Assembly: GCA_965250225.1 (NCBI GenBank)
Contig: CBDFNQ010000038.1
Coordinates: 248,001-312,000 of the forward strand
From: CBDEUK01 sp965250225
GTDB taxonomy: Bacteria; Pseudomonadota; Gammaproteobacteria; Eutrophobiales; Eutrophobiaceae
Length of the DNA stretch: 64,000 nucleotides
Direction: 5' to 3'
Shown here: in pieces, positions 9,103 through 17,315 of the stretch
How the letters are laid out: the number at the start of each line of letters is the position of its first letter
How positions within the stretch are numbered: position 1 is the first letter of the stretch
Translations under genes and position numbers: made by a program
Notes under the pieces: generated by a model
Told to the model about the DNA's origin: nothing
Databases searched by the model: none
What the model saw: the letters and a program-made list of their open reading frames with translations, nothing else

Positions 9103-10176
9103 TTATGTTCTCTCCGATAACCACTTGCCTATAGTCGGTGGTATCATCTTCTGTGCCTTACCACTGACATATATCCCTATGTGTCCACCGGGAAACTCAA
9201 GTGCTGTGTAATCATCTGTACCTACACAACCTTCGAGTGCCTTGGATGAATCCGGTGGCACCAGATGATCCGCTGCAGCATAAATATTGAGGATTGGAAT
9301 GGTAAGTTTGCCTAAATCAATCGCTTGACCACCAATCTTTACCGTGCCTCTTACCAGGCCATTCTGCTGATAAAACTGTTTAACAAACTGGCAATAGGCC
9401 TCACCCGCCTGATCTGGACTATCAAAGATCCATTTTTCCATACGCATGAAATTCATCGCCTTGTCTGAATCGTCAAGCACATCAACTAGGTCAACGTATT
9501 TTTGCCCAACCAGACGAAATGGTTTTAACGAAAGAAAAGTTGAGTTCAACACACTGCCCGGCACATTACCCATCGTTTTGACGACACGGTCAATATCGAT
9601 ATGACGCACCATATTACTCAACAGATCGTCTTTGGTATGGAAATCCACTGGCGTGACAGTAGTGATCAGATTCTTCACCTTTTCCTGATGCAGCGTTGAG
9701 TAACACAAACTAAAGGCGCCACCCTGACAAATTCCTAGAAGATTAATACTATCCAGGGCATGACGTGAACAGATTTCATTCACGCAGTTATGAATATAAC
9801 CGTTAATGTAATCATCTAATTCTAGATAGCGATCCGAGCTATCAGGATATCCCCAGTCAACCAGATAGACATCAAGCCCCTGGTCGAGCAGGCCCTGAAC
9901 CAGAGAACGCCCATCTTGCAAATCAGCCATATAAGGACGATTCACCAGCGCGTAAACGATTAAAACAGGAACAGGGTTTTGTTTTTCAGTCCGGGCCTTG
10001 TAATGATAAAGGACGATCTTATCTTCTGTATAGATCGCTTCTTTTTCTGAAGCGCCAACTTCAATTTCATCAAGCTCTGAAAGGATGTTAATACTCTTGG
10101 CAAGCTTGGCATTATATTCGTAAATTTCTTTACTGATGTCTTCTGGTTTTATTTCAAAGGGATTCACATTATTCAC
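9103..10176 (-). CDS. phaC: Class III PHA synthase catalytic subunit PhaC
   Basis: Polymerises (R)-3-hydroxybutyryl-CoA into PHB. The 357-residue length is typical of class III PhaC, which needs PhaE; class I enzymes are nearer 600. The nucleophile Cys150 sits in the lipase-like box GICQGG. The other members of the triad are the Asp of AAADHLVPP and the His of GGHIGIYVSG. The alpha/beta-hydrolase core includes YLVDWGYPD. It starts 6 nt after the phaE stop, so synthesis of the two subunits is coupled. Confidence 0.95.
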   Translation of the reverse strand: MNNVNPFEIKPEDISKEIYEYNAKLAKSINILSELDEIEVGASEKEAIYTEDKIVLYHYKARTEKQNPVPVLIVYALVNRPYMADLQDGRSLVQGLLDQGLDVYLVDWGYPDSSDRYLELDDYINGYIHNCVNEICSRHALDSINLLGICQGGAFSLCYSTLHQEKVKNLITTVTPVDFHTKDDLLSNMVRHIDIDRVVKTMGNVPGSVLNSTFLSLKPFRLVGQKYVDLVDVLDDSDKAMNFMRMEKWIFDSPDQAGEAYCQFVKQFYQQNGLVRGTVKIGGQAIDLGKLTIPILNIYAAADHLVPPDSSKALEGCVGTDDYTALEFPGGHIGIYVSGKAQKMIPPTIGKWLSERT

Positions 10177-10182
10177 CTGTTC

Positions 10183-11427
10183 CTAGAACTTAATTTCAAT
10201 CACACCTTTATCGATTTTCTTAGCTGATTTTGCTTTTTTAGGTGTAGCTTTTTTTTTGCTAACACTCTTTGGTTTTGCTGCGGTCTTGGTCACCTTTTTT
10301 TTCTTCGCAGAGCTAGCCTTTTTATTTTTACTTTGAGTTGGTGAAGCAGATTTACTCACACTGATTTTACTGGCACTGGATTTGTTCAATTTCATTTCTG
10401 CACGTAAAGCCTGCAGTTCCTTCTCAAGACTGTCCAGGCGTCTCTGATTGCTTGCCTTTTCTTCTTCAGCCTTTTTTAGTTTCCGTCGAAAACCCTGTTG
10501 CGATACCAATAAACCTTCCAGTTCTTTTTTCGATGGAATATTCATATCTGAAAACAACTCATCCATCAATTCAGTATGATGGCCTTTGTATTCCATCAAA
10601 GAATTTACCAAGCGACCATTTAACAGAGAATACTCTTCACTGAAAACATATTCGGCATAGGCTTCTTCATTACAATCTACCCAGAGATTATAAATCTGTC
10701 GAAGTGAATCAAGCTTCTCGTCCTGTTTGGATAGATTGGCCAATCTGATTTTAAGTTTTTCCAGCGCTTCAACGCCAACTGTCGACATGGCCTTATTGTA
10801 TTCATCATTTACTTTCTGGTAATTCTTGAAAAGAAGTGTGTTTTTCTGGATCTTTTCCTGAATCTCGCGGTTATAACCTACACCCGGCATGTTAAGAAAT
10901 TTTTCAAACATCTGTTCCAGTTGATTCTCGTCCAGTGCCATACCTTTCTCATTCGCACCCAGACCCTGGGCAAAACCCGGAATACTGTTGGTAAAGTTTG
11001 ACCAGGCATCATTAGGCGTTGAAAAATTACCCATTACATCCTGAAAACCCTCCATGTTCATTTCATTATCCGTGTTAAAACTTTCTTTCATTAAATCAAT
11101 TTGCTTATTGACCGCTCCCATCCAATCATCGGATTCCTGTTCCACAGAGGAAGTCGCTTCCATGATTTTTGAGAATTGGTCGGCGATAAAATACATCGAC
11201 TTTCCCTGATTCACTAACTGGCTATACAAATCTCTTTGGTCACTGGGAACCTCCCCTTTATTGGACTGCCACCAGAAATCCAGGGCCTTTAACCACTGAT
11301 CCTGAGGTGTCTGTTGTTTAGGACTGCCAGAAAAGGAGTCGTTGAAAGAATTGAAGGCATCCAGAAAATTTGTCTGCATATCAGACCAATCCTGGTTACC
11401 AAATAAGTCAGTAGGTTTATTTATCAT
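10183..11427 (-). CDS. phaE: Class III PHA synthase subunit PhaE with a lysine-rich tail
   Basis: PhaE is the non-catalytic partner required by class III PhaC. WWQSNKGEVPSDQRDLYSQLVNQGKSMY and the coiled-coil region before the tail (KKAEEEKASNQRRL) fit the family. The start MINKPTDLF at 11427 is chosen; an upstream in-frame extension to 11511 runs into a repeat element and is not PhaE-like. The last ~68 residues are Lys/Ala/Ser repeats (KKASSAKKKKVTK and similar), resembling histone H1 or PhaF tails, and are unusual for PhaE. A 175-bp inverted-repeat element starts 26 bp upstream of the start codon. Confidence 0.9.
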   Translation of the reverse strand: MINKPTDLFGNQDWSDMQTNFLDAFNSFNDSFSGSPKQQTPQDQWLKALDFWWQSNKGEVPSDQRDLYSQLVNQGKSMYFIADQFSKIMEATSSVEQESDDWMGAVNKQIDLMKESFNTDNEMNMEGFQDVMGNFSTPNDAWSNFTNSIPGFAQGLGANEKGMALDENQLEQMFEKFLNMPGVGYNREIQEKIQKNTLLFKNYQKVNDEYNKAMSTVGVEALEKLKIRLANLSKQDEKLDSLRQIYNLWVDCNEEAYAEYVFSEEYSLLNGRLVNSLMEYKGHHTELMDELFSDMNIPSKKELEGLLVSQQGFRRKLKKAEEEKASNQRRLDSLEKELQALRAEMKLNKSSASKISVSKSASPTQSKNKKASSAKKKKVTKTAAKPKSVSKKKATPKKAKSAKKIDKGVIEIKF

Positions 11428-11453
11428 GATGACACCACATGTTAGATGAAACC

Positions 11454-11628
11454 TTTGCACGAAAGATATTTTCCGCCACAACGGCGTTAAAAATAACCTA
11501 AAAGTACTCATTTACTACGTGTAAACTACGCTTTTTAGAACATTTTCGCCTTACCTACACGGATGTAGGTAAGGAGCGTTAGCAGGACGCGGTAGCTTTG
11601 TTATGACAAAAAATATCTTTCGTGCAAA
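11454..11628. mobile_element. 175-bp MITE-like element in front of phaE
   Basis: Perfect 19-bp terminal inverted repeats, TTTGCACGAAAGATATTTT (11454-11472) and its complement (11610-11628), bound a noncoding segment. No clear target duplication is visible. Inside is a ~51-nt hairpin repeat (11548-11598) also found at 42011. Because it lies just upstream of phaE, any phaE promoter must be in or beyond it. Confidence 0.65.
11548..11598. repeat. ~50-nt double-hairpin repeat, copy 1
   Basis: CTTACCTACA and TGTAGGTAAG form one stem, and GCGTTAGCAGGACGC a second, smaller one; it ends GGTAGCTTT. The copy at 42011-42057 shares GGTAAGGnGCGTnAGCAGG, ACGCGGnAGCTTT and the spaced GGAT. Confidence 0.75.
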
Positions 11629-11762
11629 TGCCTCATATTCATTTATATATCAGAACGAAACACATTACAGGGTACTAAAAGAATATAGGAAAAGTAATTC
11701 CCAAAATATAAAAAACCCTGAACTGTAGAATGCCAGCTCAGAGTCTATAAAGAATAGATTTC

Positions 11763-12212
11763 TTACTTTTTCGCTTTTGTGGTTTTTGCTTTTGCTGCAG
11801 TGGATTTCTTAGCTGTTTTAGCTGATTTAACAGTTTTAGCTTTAACCGCTGTCGCTTGCTTAGTAAAAGCCTGTTCAAAATCTGCAAACAAAGGCATTTC
11901 AGCTTTCATCCACTTCGCTACTTCGTCCTGTGAACCTGAAAGAATATCATTTGCCTGCTGGCTGATTTCCATGATTTTATTTTGCATGCCTGTAGCAAAT
12001 TCAGTTTCTGCAGCGATAAAATCATTAACGTCTTTAGTGCCGCTGACCAGTTTCATTTGCTCAACACTGCCTTCAACACTCAGGGTTGTCAGGGAAACCT
12101 GAAGATTAGCAAGGTCTGTTAAGGCCTTGGTATTAATAGCTCCAAGTTTTTGTATAGCTTCAAAAGATGCTTGTCCAGCACCATTCATATCTTCGATTAA
12201 ATTCGCACTCAT
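11763..12212 (-). CDS. Phasin family protein with a lysine/alanine-rich tail
   Basis: A granule-associated phasin of 149 residues. The helical core (GQASFEAIQKLGAINTKAL, MKLVSGTKDVNDFIAAETEF) is followed by a ~35-residue tail of AKTVKSAKTAKKSTAAKAK type, comparable to DNA-binding tails of PhaF-like phasins. ATG 12212 is chosen over 12239 because GGGAGA lies 8 nt before it. It is transcribed from a promoter overlapped by two PhaR-box-like palindromes (12271-12308). PhaE has a similar tail. Confidence 0.85.
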   Translation of the reverse strand: MSANLIEDMNGAGQASFEAIQKLGAINTKALTDLANLQVSLTTLSVEGSVEQMKLVSGTKDVNDFIAAETEFATGMQNKIMEISQQANDILSGSQDEVAKWMKAEMPLFADFEQAFTKQATAVKAKTVKSAKTAKKSTAAKAKTTKAKK

Positions 12213-12270
12213 AATTCTTTCTCCCATAAAATATATCAAGTATTCAGTTTAAACCTTATTCACCACACAT

Positions 12271-12329
12271 CATGCAGTGCAACAATAGTTATTGCAACGC
12301 ACAATAACTAAATCTGGTGTATGTGTCAA
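12271..12329 (-). promoter_or_regulatory. Promoter and PhaR-box-like operators of the second phasin
   Basis: On the - strand TTGACA (12324-12329), 17 nt, then TATTGT (12301-12306). The -10 box lies inside a palindrome with arms GTTATTG and CAATAAC around CAACGCA (12288-12308), the same spacer as at 6707-6713. A second box, CATGCAGTGCAACAATAG, lies at 12271-12288. Confidence 0.75.
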
Positions 12330-12384
12330 CACTATTTCAGGAAATTCGAGACTTTTGCATAGTTGCTATGAATAAGTACCAAAT

Positions 12385-12416
12385 AAAACCTGAAACAATC
12401 AATTGTTTCAGGTTTT
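12385..12416 (-). terminator. Rho-independent terminator after ppa
   Basis: A near-perfect hairpin: AAAACCTGAAACAAT against ATTGTTTCAGGTTTT with a 2-nt loop. It ends the acs-ppa transcript. Confidence 0.85.
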
Positions 12417-12443
12417 ATTATCCACTAAGTTATTGTTATATAT

Positions 12444-12992
12444 CTATAATTTAGGTTTATCAGGTAAATTTTCATAGCGGGTAAGGGATCCCCGGATTTC
12501 GGCCTGTGCAGCTTCTGTACCTTTCCAACCTCGCACTTCAACCCATTTTTCTTCCTCCAGATCCTTATAATGTTCAAAAAAATGAGAGATTTTATCCAGT
12601 AGAGCCGGTTGTAAATCCTCGTAGGAATTCACATTTCGATTAAACTTGGAAACCTTGTCTATGGGCACCGCCAGGATTTTACTGTCGTCACCAGCCTCAT
12701 CTGTCATATCCAGCATACCGATCGGTCGGCAACGCATAACCGCCCCATTGATTATCGGCATGGGTGTAGCAATTAACACATCGACCGGATCGCCATCGGC
12801 TGCAAGCGTTTGTGGAATATAGCCATAATTACAAGGGTAAACCATGGAGGTATTCAAATAGCGATCAACGAACATGGCACCGGTTTCTTTATCCAGTTCG
12901 TATTTGACGGGATCGCCATTGATAGGAATTTCAATAATAACATTTACTTCTTCCGGTGGATTACGGCCCGGACCGACTCTGTCTAGATTCAT
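12444..12992 (-). CDS. ppa: Inorganic pyrophosphatase
   Basis: Hydrolyses pyrophosphate to phosphate. Family I signature DGDPVDVLI carries the metal-binding aspartates, and EIPINGDPVKYELDKETG is the conserved N-terminal strand. At 182 residues it is of normal length. It begins 24 nt after the acs stop on the same strand. Removing the pyrophosphate made by acetyl-CoA synthetase would pull acetate activation forward, so the pairing makes metabolic sense. Confidence 0.95.
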   Translation of the reverse strand: MNLDRVGPGRNPPEEVNVIIEIPINGDPVKYELDKETGAMFVDRYLNTSMVYPCNYGYIPQTLAADGDPVDVLIATPMPIINGAVMRCRPIGMLDMTDEAGDDSKILAVPIDKVSKFNRNVNSYEDLQPALLDKISHFFEHYKDLEEEKWVEVRGWKGTEAAQAEIRGSLTRYENLPDKPKL

Positions 12993-13016
12993 TACAGCTC
13001 CTGCTTACGTTTACTG

Positions 13017-14957
13017 TTATTTATTTTCGCGATTCTCAACCAGGTCATCGACCACAGAAGGATCCGCCAAAGTACTTGTGTCGCCCAAACTATCAAGCTC
13101 ATCCGCAGCCACTTTACGCAGGATACGACGCATGATCTTGCCGGAACGGGTCTTTGGTAAACCCGGTGCCCACTGGATAATGTCCGGGCTTGCAATCGGA
13201 CCGATTTCCTTCCGCACATGCTGAACCAACTCCTTTTTCAATTGGTCGGAAGGTTCATATCCTGCCATCAAAGTGACATAGGCATAAATACCCTGGCCTT
13301 TTATGTCGTGGGGGTAACCCACTACTGCAGACTCCGCAACGGCTGCATGCGCTACCAAGGCGCTCTCAACCTCCGCTGTGCCCATTCGATGACCGGACAC
13401 ATTGATCACATCATCGACTCGTCCGGTGATCCAGTAGTAACCATCTTCATCACGCCTGGCACCATCACCACTGAAATATTTACCCGGAAACATTTGAAAA
13501 TAGGCCTCAAAAAAACGCTGATGATCACCATAGAGAGTGCGCATCATGCCGGGCCAGGGTCGCTTAATGCAGAGTGCCCCTGAGGCTGCACCTTCAATTT
13601 CAACGCCTTGATCGTCTACCAGACAAGGCTCTACCCCAAAGAATGGCAAGGTTGCAGAACCAGGCTTCAGATCCGTTGCGCCAGGAAACGGCGTAATTAG
13701 ATGACCGCCGGTTTCTGTTTGCCACCAGGTATCAACAATAGGACATTTACCATTTCCCACCACATTGTAATACCACTCCCATGCCTCAGGGTTGATGGGT
13801 TCACCAACCGTACCGAGTATACGCAAACTTTGACGACTGGTTTTTGTTACAAATTCGTCACCCTGCCCCATCAACATACGAATCGCCGTCGGTGCCGTAT
13901 AAAAGGAATTCACTTTCCATTTGTCTACGACTTGCCAGAAACGACTGGCATCGGGGTAATTCGGCACACCTTCAAACATGAGCGAGGTTGCGCCGTTTGC
14001 CAGTGGACCATAGACAATATAAGAATGGCCGGTCACCCAGCCGACATCAGCGGTACACCAATATATTTCACCTTCCTGGTAATCAAAAATATATTTGTGT
14101 GTAATAGCAGCATAAAGCAGATAACCACCCGTCGTATGCAAAACACCTTTGGGTTTGCCTGTCGAGCCGGAGGTGTAAAGAATGAATAAAGGATCTTCAG
14201 CATCCATTTCTTCAGGTGGGCAATCATTGGAAGCTGCTTCAACCAGTTCGTGATACCAGACATCACGATCACCCGTCCAGGTAATGTCGCCACCCGTACG
14301 TTTTACGACAATACAGGCTTCAATTGAAGGACAATCAGCCAGAGCCTTATCGGCATTGGCCTTTAATGGTATTTGTTTTTTGCCACGAAGACCGTAGTCA
14401 CTGGTAATAAGAACCTTACAATCGGAATCATTAATACGATCACGCAAAGCATCGGGTGAAAACCCACCAAAGACAATCGAATGAATCGCACCAATTCGAG
14501 TACAGGCTAGCATGGCAACCGTCGCTTCCGGAATCATCGGCATGTATAAACAGACTCGGTCACCTGTGCTAACACCGAGTGACTTCAAGCCATTGGCAAA
14601 GCGACAAACCTCGTCATGTAACTCCCGATAACTGATCTCTCTGTCTTCTTCCGTATCATCGCCTTCCCAGATGATGGCAGTTTGATCACCTCGTGTTTCC
14701 AAATGTCGATCCAGGCAATTATAAGAGACATTCAGCTTGCCATTGACGAACCACTTGATATCAATATCCTTGTTGTCGAAATCCCATTGCTGTACCTTAT
14801 CCCAGGGTTTAGACCAGCTTAAAAATTCATTCGCCTGTTCTGCCCAAAAGCTATCGGGGTTATTGATGGACTGTTGATACATTTCTGTATAACGCTCTTT
14901 ATTTATGTGTGCCTTTGCAGAGATCCCTGCTGGCACTTTGTAGGTCTTATCAGTCAT
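13017..14957 (-). CDS. acs: Acetyl-CoA synthetase (AMP-forming)
   Basis: Activates acetate with ATP and CoA to acetyl-CoA, AMP and PPi. The 646 residues carry the AMP-binding motif YTSGSTGKPKG, WWQTETGG, the hinge region SGDGARRDEDGYYWITGR and the C-terminal acetylation-site motif PKTRSGKIMRR. ATG 14957 is preferred over TTG 14960, with GGAGGGG just upstream. It forms an operon with ppa. The nearby PHB genes would use its product. A dyad at 15071 upstream may be an operator for the regulator at 15157. Confidence 0.96.
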   Translation of the reverse strand: MTDKTYKVPAGISAKAHINKERYTEMYQQSINNPDSFWAEQANEFLSWSKPWDKVQQWDFDNKDIDIKWFVNGKLNVSYNCLDRHLETRGDQTAIIWEGDDTEEDREISYRELHDEVCRFANGLKSLGVSTGDRVCLYMPMIPEATVAMLACTRIGAIHSIVFGGFSPDALRDRINDSDCKVLITSDYGLRGKKQIPLKANADKALADCPSIEACIVVKRTGGDITWTGDRDVWYHELVEAASNDCPPEEMDAEDPLFILYTSGSTGKPKGVLHTTGGYLLYAAITHKYIFDYQEGEIYWCTADVGWVTGHSYIVYGPLANGATSLMFEGVPNYPDASRFWQVVDKWKVNSFYTAPTAIRMLMGQGDEFVTKTSRQSLRILGTVGEPINPEAWEWYYNVVGNGKCPIVDTWWQTETGGHLITPFPGATDLKPGSATLPFFGVEPCLVDDQGVEIEGAASGALCIKRPWPGMMRTLYGDHQRFFEAYFQMFPGKYFSGDGARRDEDGYYWITGRVDDVINVSGHRMGTAEVESALVAHAAVAESAVVGYPHDIKGQGIYAYVTLMAGYEPSDQLKKELVQHVRKEIGPIASPDIIQWAPGLPKTRSGKIMRRILRKVAADELDSLGDTSTLADPSVVDDLVENRENK

Positions 14958-15070
14958 CAAGCCCCTCCAAACAAACGATTAGTGTTAATCAATTAATTAT
15001 TGGTAGTTACAGAATTATAATCAAAAGCTGTTTTGTTTGTATAATAACTCATTCATTCAATCCTTGAAAC

Positions 15071-15087
15071 TGTTGAGAAACGCAACA
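15071..15087. promoter_or_regulatory. Dyad upstream of acs, possible operator
   Basis: TGTTG-N7-CAACA, about 115 bp upstream of the acs start. The neighbouring AcoR-like regulator is a possible ligand. This is inference from position alone. Confidence 0.35.
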
Positions 15088-15156
15088 AATTACGAATAAT
15101 TGCCATAAAACACAGCTGAAAAAGCGGCGAATTATTATTAAGGAAATTCTGGTGTA

Positions 15157-16368
15157 TCAGAGTTTTCTGAGCAATTTTAAGCGACGATAAATCGTTGTGC
15201 GATTAATACCCAGAATTCTTGCCGCCCTGGAGATATTGCCATTTGATTTCTCCAATGCATCACGAATCAATTGGTCACTGTGAGTACGCAAATCATGCTC
15301 CTCTTTTGTAGTGATGTCTTCTGGCTCAAAGATCTTACTTGAATCTGCGTAACGAATAGCATTGTTCACTATTATGATTGCTCCAAGACAGGAACCTGAT
15401 TGATAAACTGGCTCTATGATCAGTTTCATACTGCAAAAATTATCGGGATGATGAAATTCAAATTCAGAAGTATACGTTAAGCTCATACGCTTTTTCACCA
15501 TCGACCATAGTCCCTGATCATGATGAGCTAATGGAGAAATCCACAGCGTCTGCCTATTCCAGCCCAATAAATTAGCAAACCTTTCATTAATATCCAGAAT
15601 GAACCCGAAATTATCTATCAAAATGGTGCTATCGTTTTTTAGAATTGATTTACGTCTTTGATAAACGGAACGCAAGTCTTCTCGGCGCTGTAACCCGATA
15701 AGACTCAGGCCAGATTCAACAGAGTGGGCTAAAGAAATAGCCAGGGATAAAGTCTCAATGGATAAATCACTGGCTGGACCAGTAATATCAATACAACCAA
15801 CAACTACCCCACGACTATCATGGATGGGGGATCCGTAACAGGCCCATGGTTGCCAGGCCTGACAATAATGTTCATTACCATATATCAATTCAGGACTATT
15901 GATGGCAATCGGCGTACCGACACCATTGGGACCTACCTCATCGACAGACCAATCTCCACCAGGCTTGAAATTGATATTATCGAGTTCGGTCTGAACTTGT
16001 TTCTGACCAACTGAATAGATGATCTGACTGTTAGAATTGGCCAACACAACGACGTGCTTAGTATCATCAGTCGTAGATGATATGCGATCTAACACAGTCT
16101 TGCCTACACAGCCTAAATCATCACGGTTAAGCCGCATATCCAGTTCATCTGAAGTTATGACTGACTGTGCTCGCCCAGCATGAGGATTGATCCCTCTATT
16201 TCGACTCCTTTTCCAGCTATCCATAACCACCGAACGAGGTGATTCATGACTTATCTTTCCGGTATCAATAAATTCTTCCCAGGCCTTCGCAATCTGACCT
16301 TTTGTAAGCTGGCCTTTTACGAGCTGAAAAAGCTCACGCCTGGATCTGTCTACTGACGATTTATTCAT
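15157..16368 (-). CDS. AcoR-like transcriptional regulator lacking the AAA+ domain
   Basis: The N-terminal half resembles the GAF sensory region of AcoR-type activators (ESPRSVVMDSWKRSRNRGINP; GPNGVGTPIAI; YCQAWQPWACYGSPIHD). A PAS-like middle follows (TILIDNFGFILDINERFANLLGW). The C-terminus is a Fis-type helix-turn-helix (NGNISRAARILGINRTTIYRRL). The sigma-54-activating AAA+ module with its GAFTGA loop is absent, so it probably acts with another sigma factor or as a repressor. ATG 16368 is chosen, with AAGGAG 9 nt upstream. Its place next to acs suggests control of acetate activation. Confidence 0.8.
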   Translation of the reverse strand: MNKSSVDRSRRELFQLVKGQLTKGQIAKAWEEFIDTGKISHESPRSVVMDSWKRSRNRGINPHAGRAQSVITSDELDMRLNRDDLGCVGKTVLDRISSTTDDTKHVVVLANSNSQIIYSVGQKQVQTELDNINFKPGGDWSVDEVGPNGVGTPIAINSPELIYGNEHYCQAWQPWACYGSPIHDSRGVVVGCIDITGPASDLSIETLSLAISLAHSVESGLSLIGLQRREDLRSVYQRRKSILKNDSTILIDNFGFILDINERFANLLGWNRQTLWISPLAHHDQGLWSMVKKRMSLTYTSEFEFHHPDNFCSMKLIIEPVYQSGSCLGAIIIVNNAIRYADSSKIFEPEDITTKEEHDLRTHSDQLIRDALEKSNGNISRAARILGINRTTIYRRLKLLRKL

Positions 16369-16481
16369 TACTGAGCACTCCTTAGACAAGGTGCTTTTAA
16401 AATTAGGCTAAATCACATGGATAGTTTACCTGACTGTTTAAACTTATGAAATTACTAGCATCACTCCACACACATATTAAG

Positions 16482-17264
16482 TTATTTTGTAAATATCTTT
16501 TTCAAAATATCAGTGGTTCTGGCAAGCGGATCGGTACGGATCAATTTTTCTTCGGCGGCCAATTTCCAAAATAAACCATCGACTGTTTTATTGGTGATGT
16601 ACCTATCAATATCCATGGATTCCACGTCAATCAAATTCTTCATGAAACCAAGATTATCAAAAAGACTTTTATAGTTACTGGTAACCCCAGTTTTGGCAGT
16701 TGCTGTTTTTACAATGGGTAAAATCTTTTCTACTAATTTTGCACCGCTGGTTTTACGAAAATATTCAGTTGCTGAATTGTCTGGGCCATTGAGAATGTCT
16801 TTGGCATCGTCAAAACTCATCTGCTTGATCGCCTCTGAAAAAATGGCTGCTGTTTCCGGCACTGCCTGTTCGGCTGCACGGTTCATAGTTAGGACAAATT
16901 CATCGGCAATCTTATCCTGCTTAAGTTTACGCAGCGCACTCTCAACCGTTTGTAAATTTTCCGGCATCGGAATTTTCACTTTTGGGTTAGCAAAAAAGCC
17001 ATCGCTGGTACCCAGTGTACTAATTGCTTTCTTTGTGGAAACAGACAAGGCCTCTTTCAGGCCATTGATCACATCTGTATTACTGAGACCCGAAATAACG
17101 CTGCCACTATTATCAGCCCCACTGTCCCCTGAGAATATGTCTTTAAGAAAATCGTCCCAGGCTGCATTTGCAAAATGTAATGGCAACAAGACTAAACATA
17201 CAATCAATGAAAGGTGCTTAACTGAATTTAAAAAAATATTTTTATTCATTTGTAAATTTTTCAT
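16482..17264 (-). CDS. DUF4197 family exported protein
   Basis: The 260-residue product has an N-terminal signal sequence (LSLIVCLVLLPLHFANA, then AW). The mature part matches the DUF4197 family: GLKEALSVSTKKAISTLGTSDGFFANP, KIPMPENLQ, NRAAEQAVPETAAIF and TNKTVDGLF. The function of the family is unknown; the protein is likely periplasmic or lipid-associated. It is placed as a single gene downstream of ispG. Confidence 0.85.
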   Translation of the reverse strand: MKNLQMNKNIFLNSVKHLSLIVCLVLLPLHFANAAWDDFLKDIFSGDSGADNSGSVISGLSNTDVINGLKEALSVSTKKAISTLGTSDGFFANPKVKIPMPENLQTVESALRKLKQDKIADEFVLTMNRAAEQAVPETAAIFSEAIKQMSFDDAKDILNGPDNSATEYFRKTSGAKLVEKILPIVKTATAKTGVTSNYKSLFDNLGFMKNLIDVESMDIDRYITNKTVDGLFWKLAAEEKLIRTDPLARTTDILKKIFTK

Positions 17265-17315
17265 TATAATATTTATCCCTATAATATTTATCTCTGGCCA
17301 TTATTAAATTAACTG

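Noticed and set aside
11427..11511. In-frame N-terminal extension of phaE (MSTFRLFLTPLW...)
   Set aside because: It is encoded by the terminal inverted repeat of the 175-bp element and does not resemble PhaE; MINKPTDLF fits the family start.
11779..12102. 107-codon frame on the + strand opposite the phasin
   Set aside because: It is the complement of the Lys/Ala-rich phasin gene, whose codon structure, ribosome site and promoter are all on the - strand.
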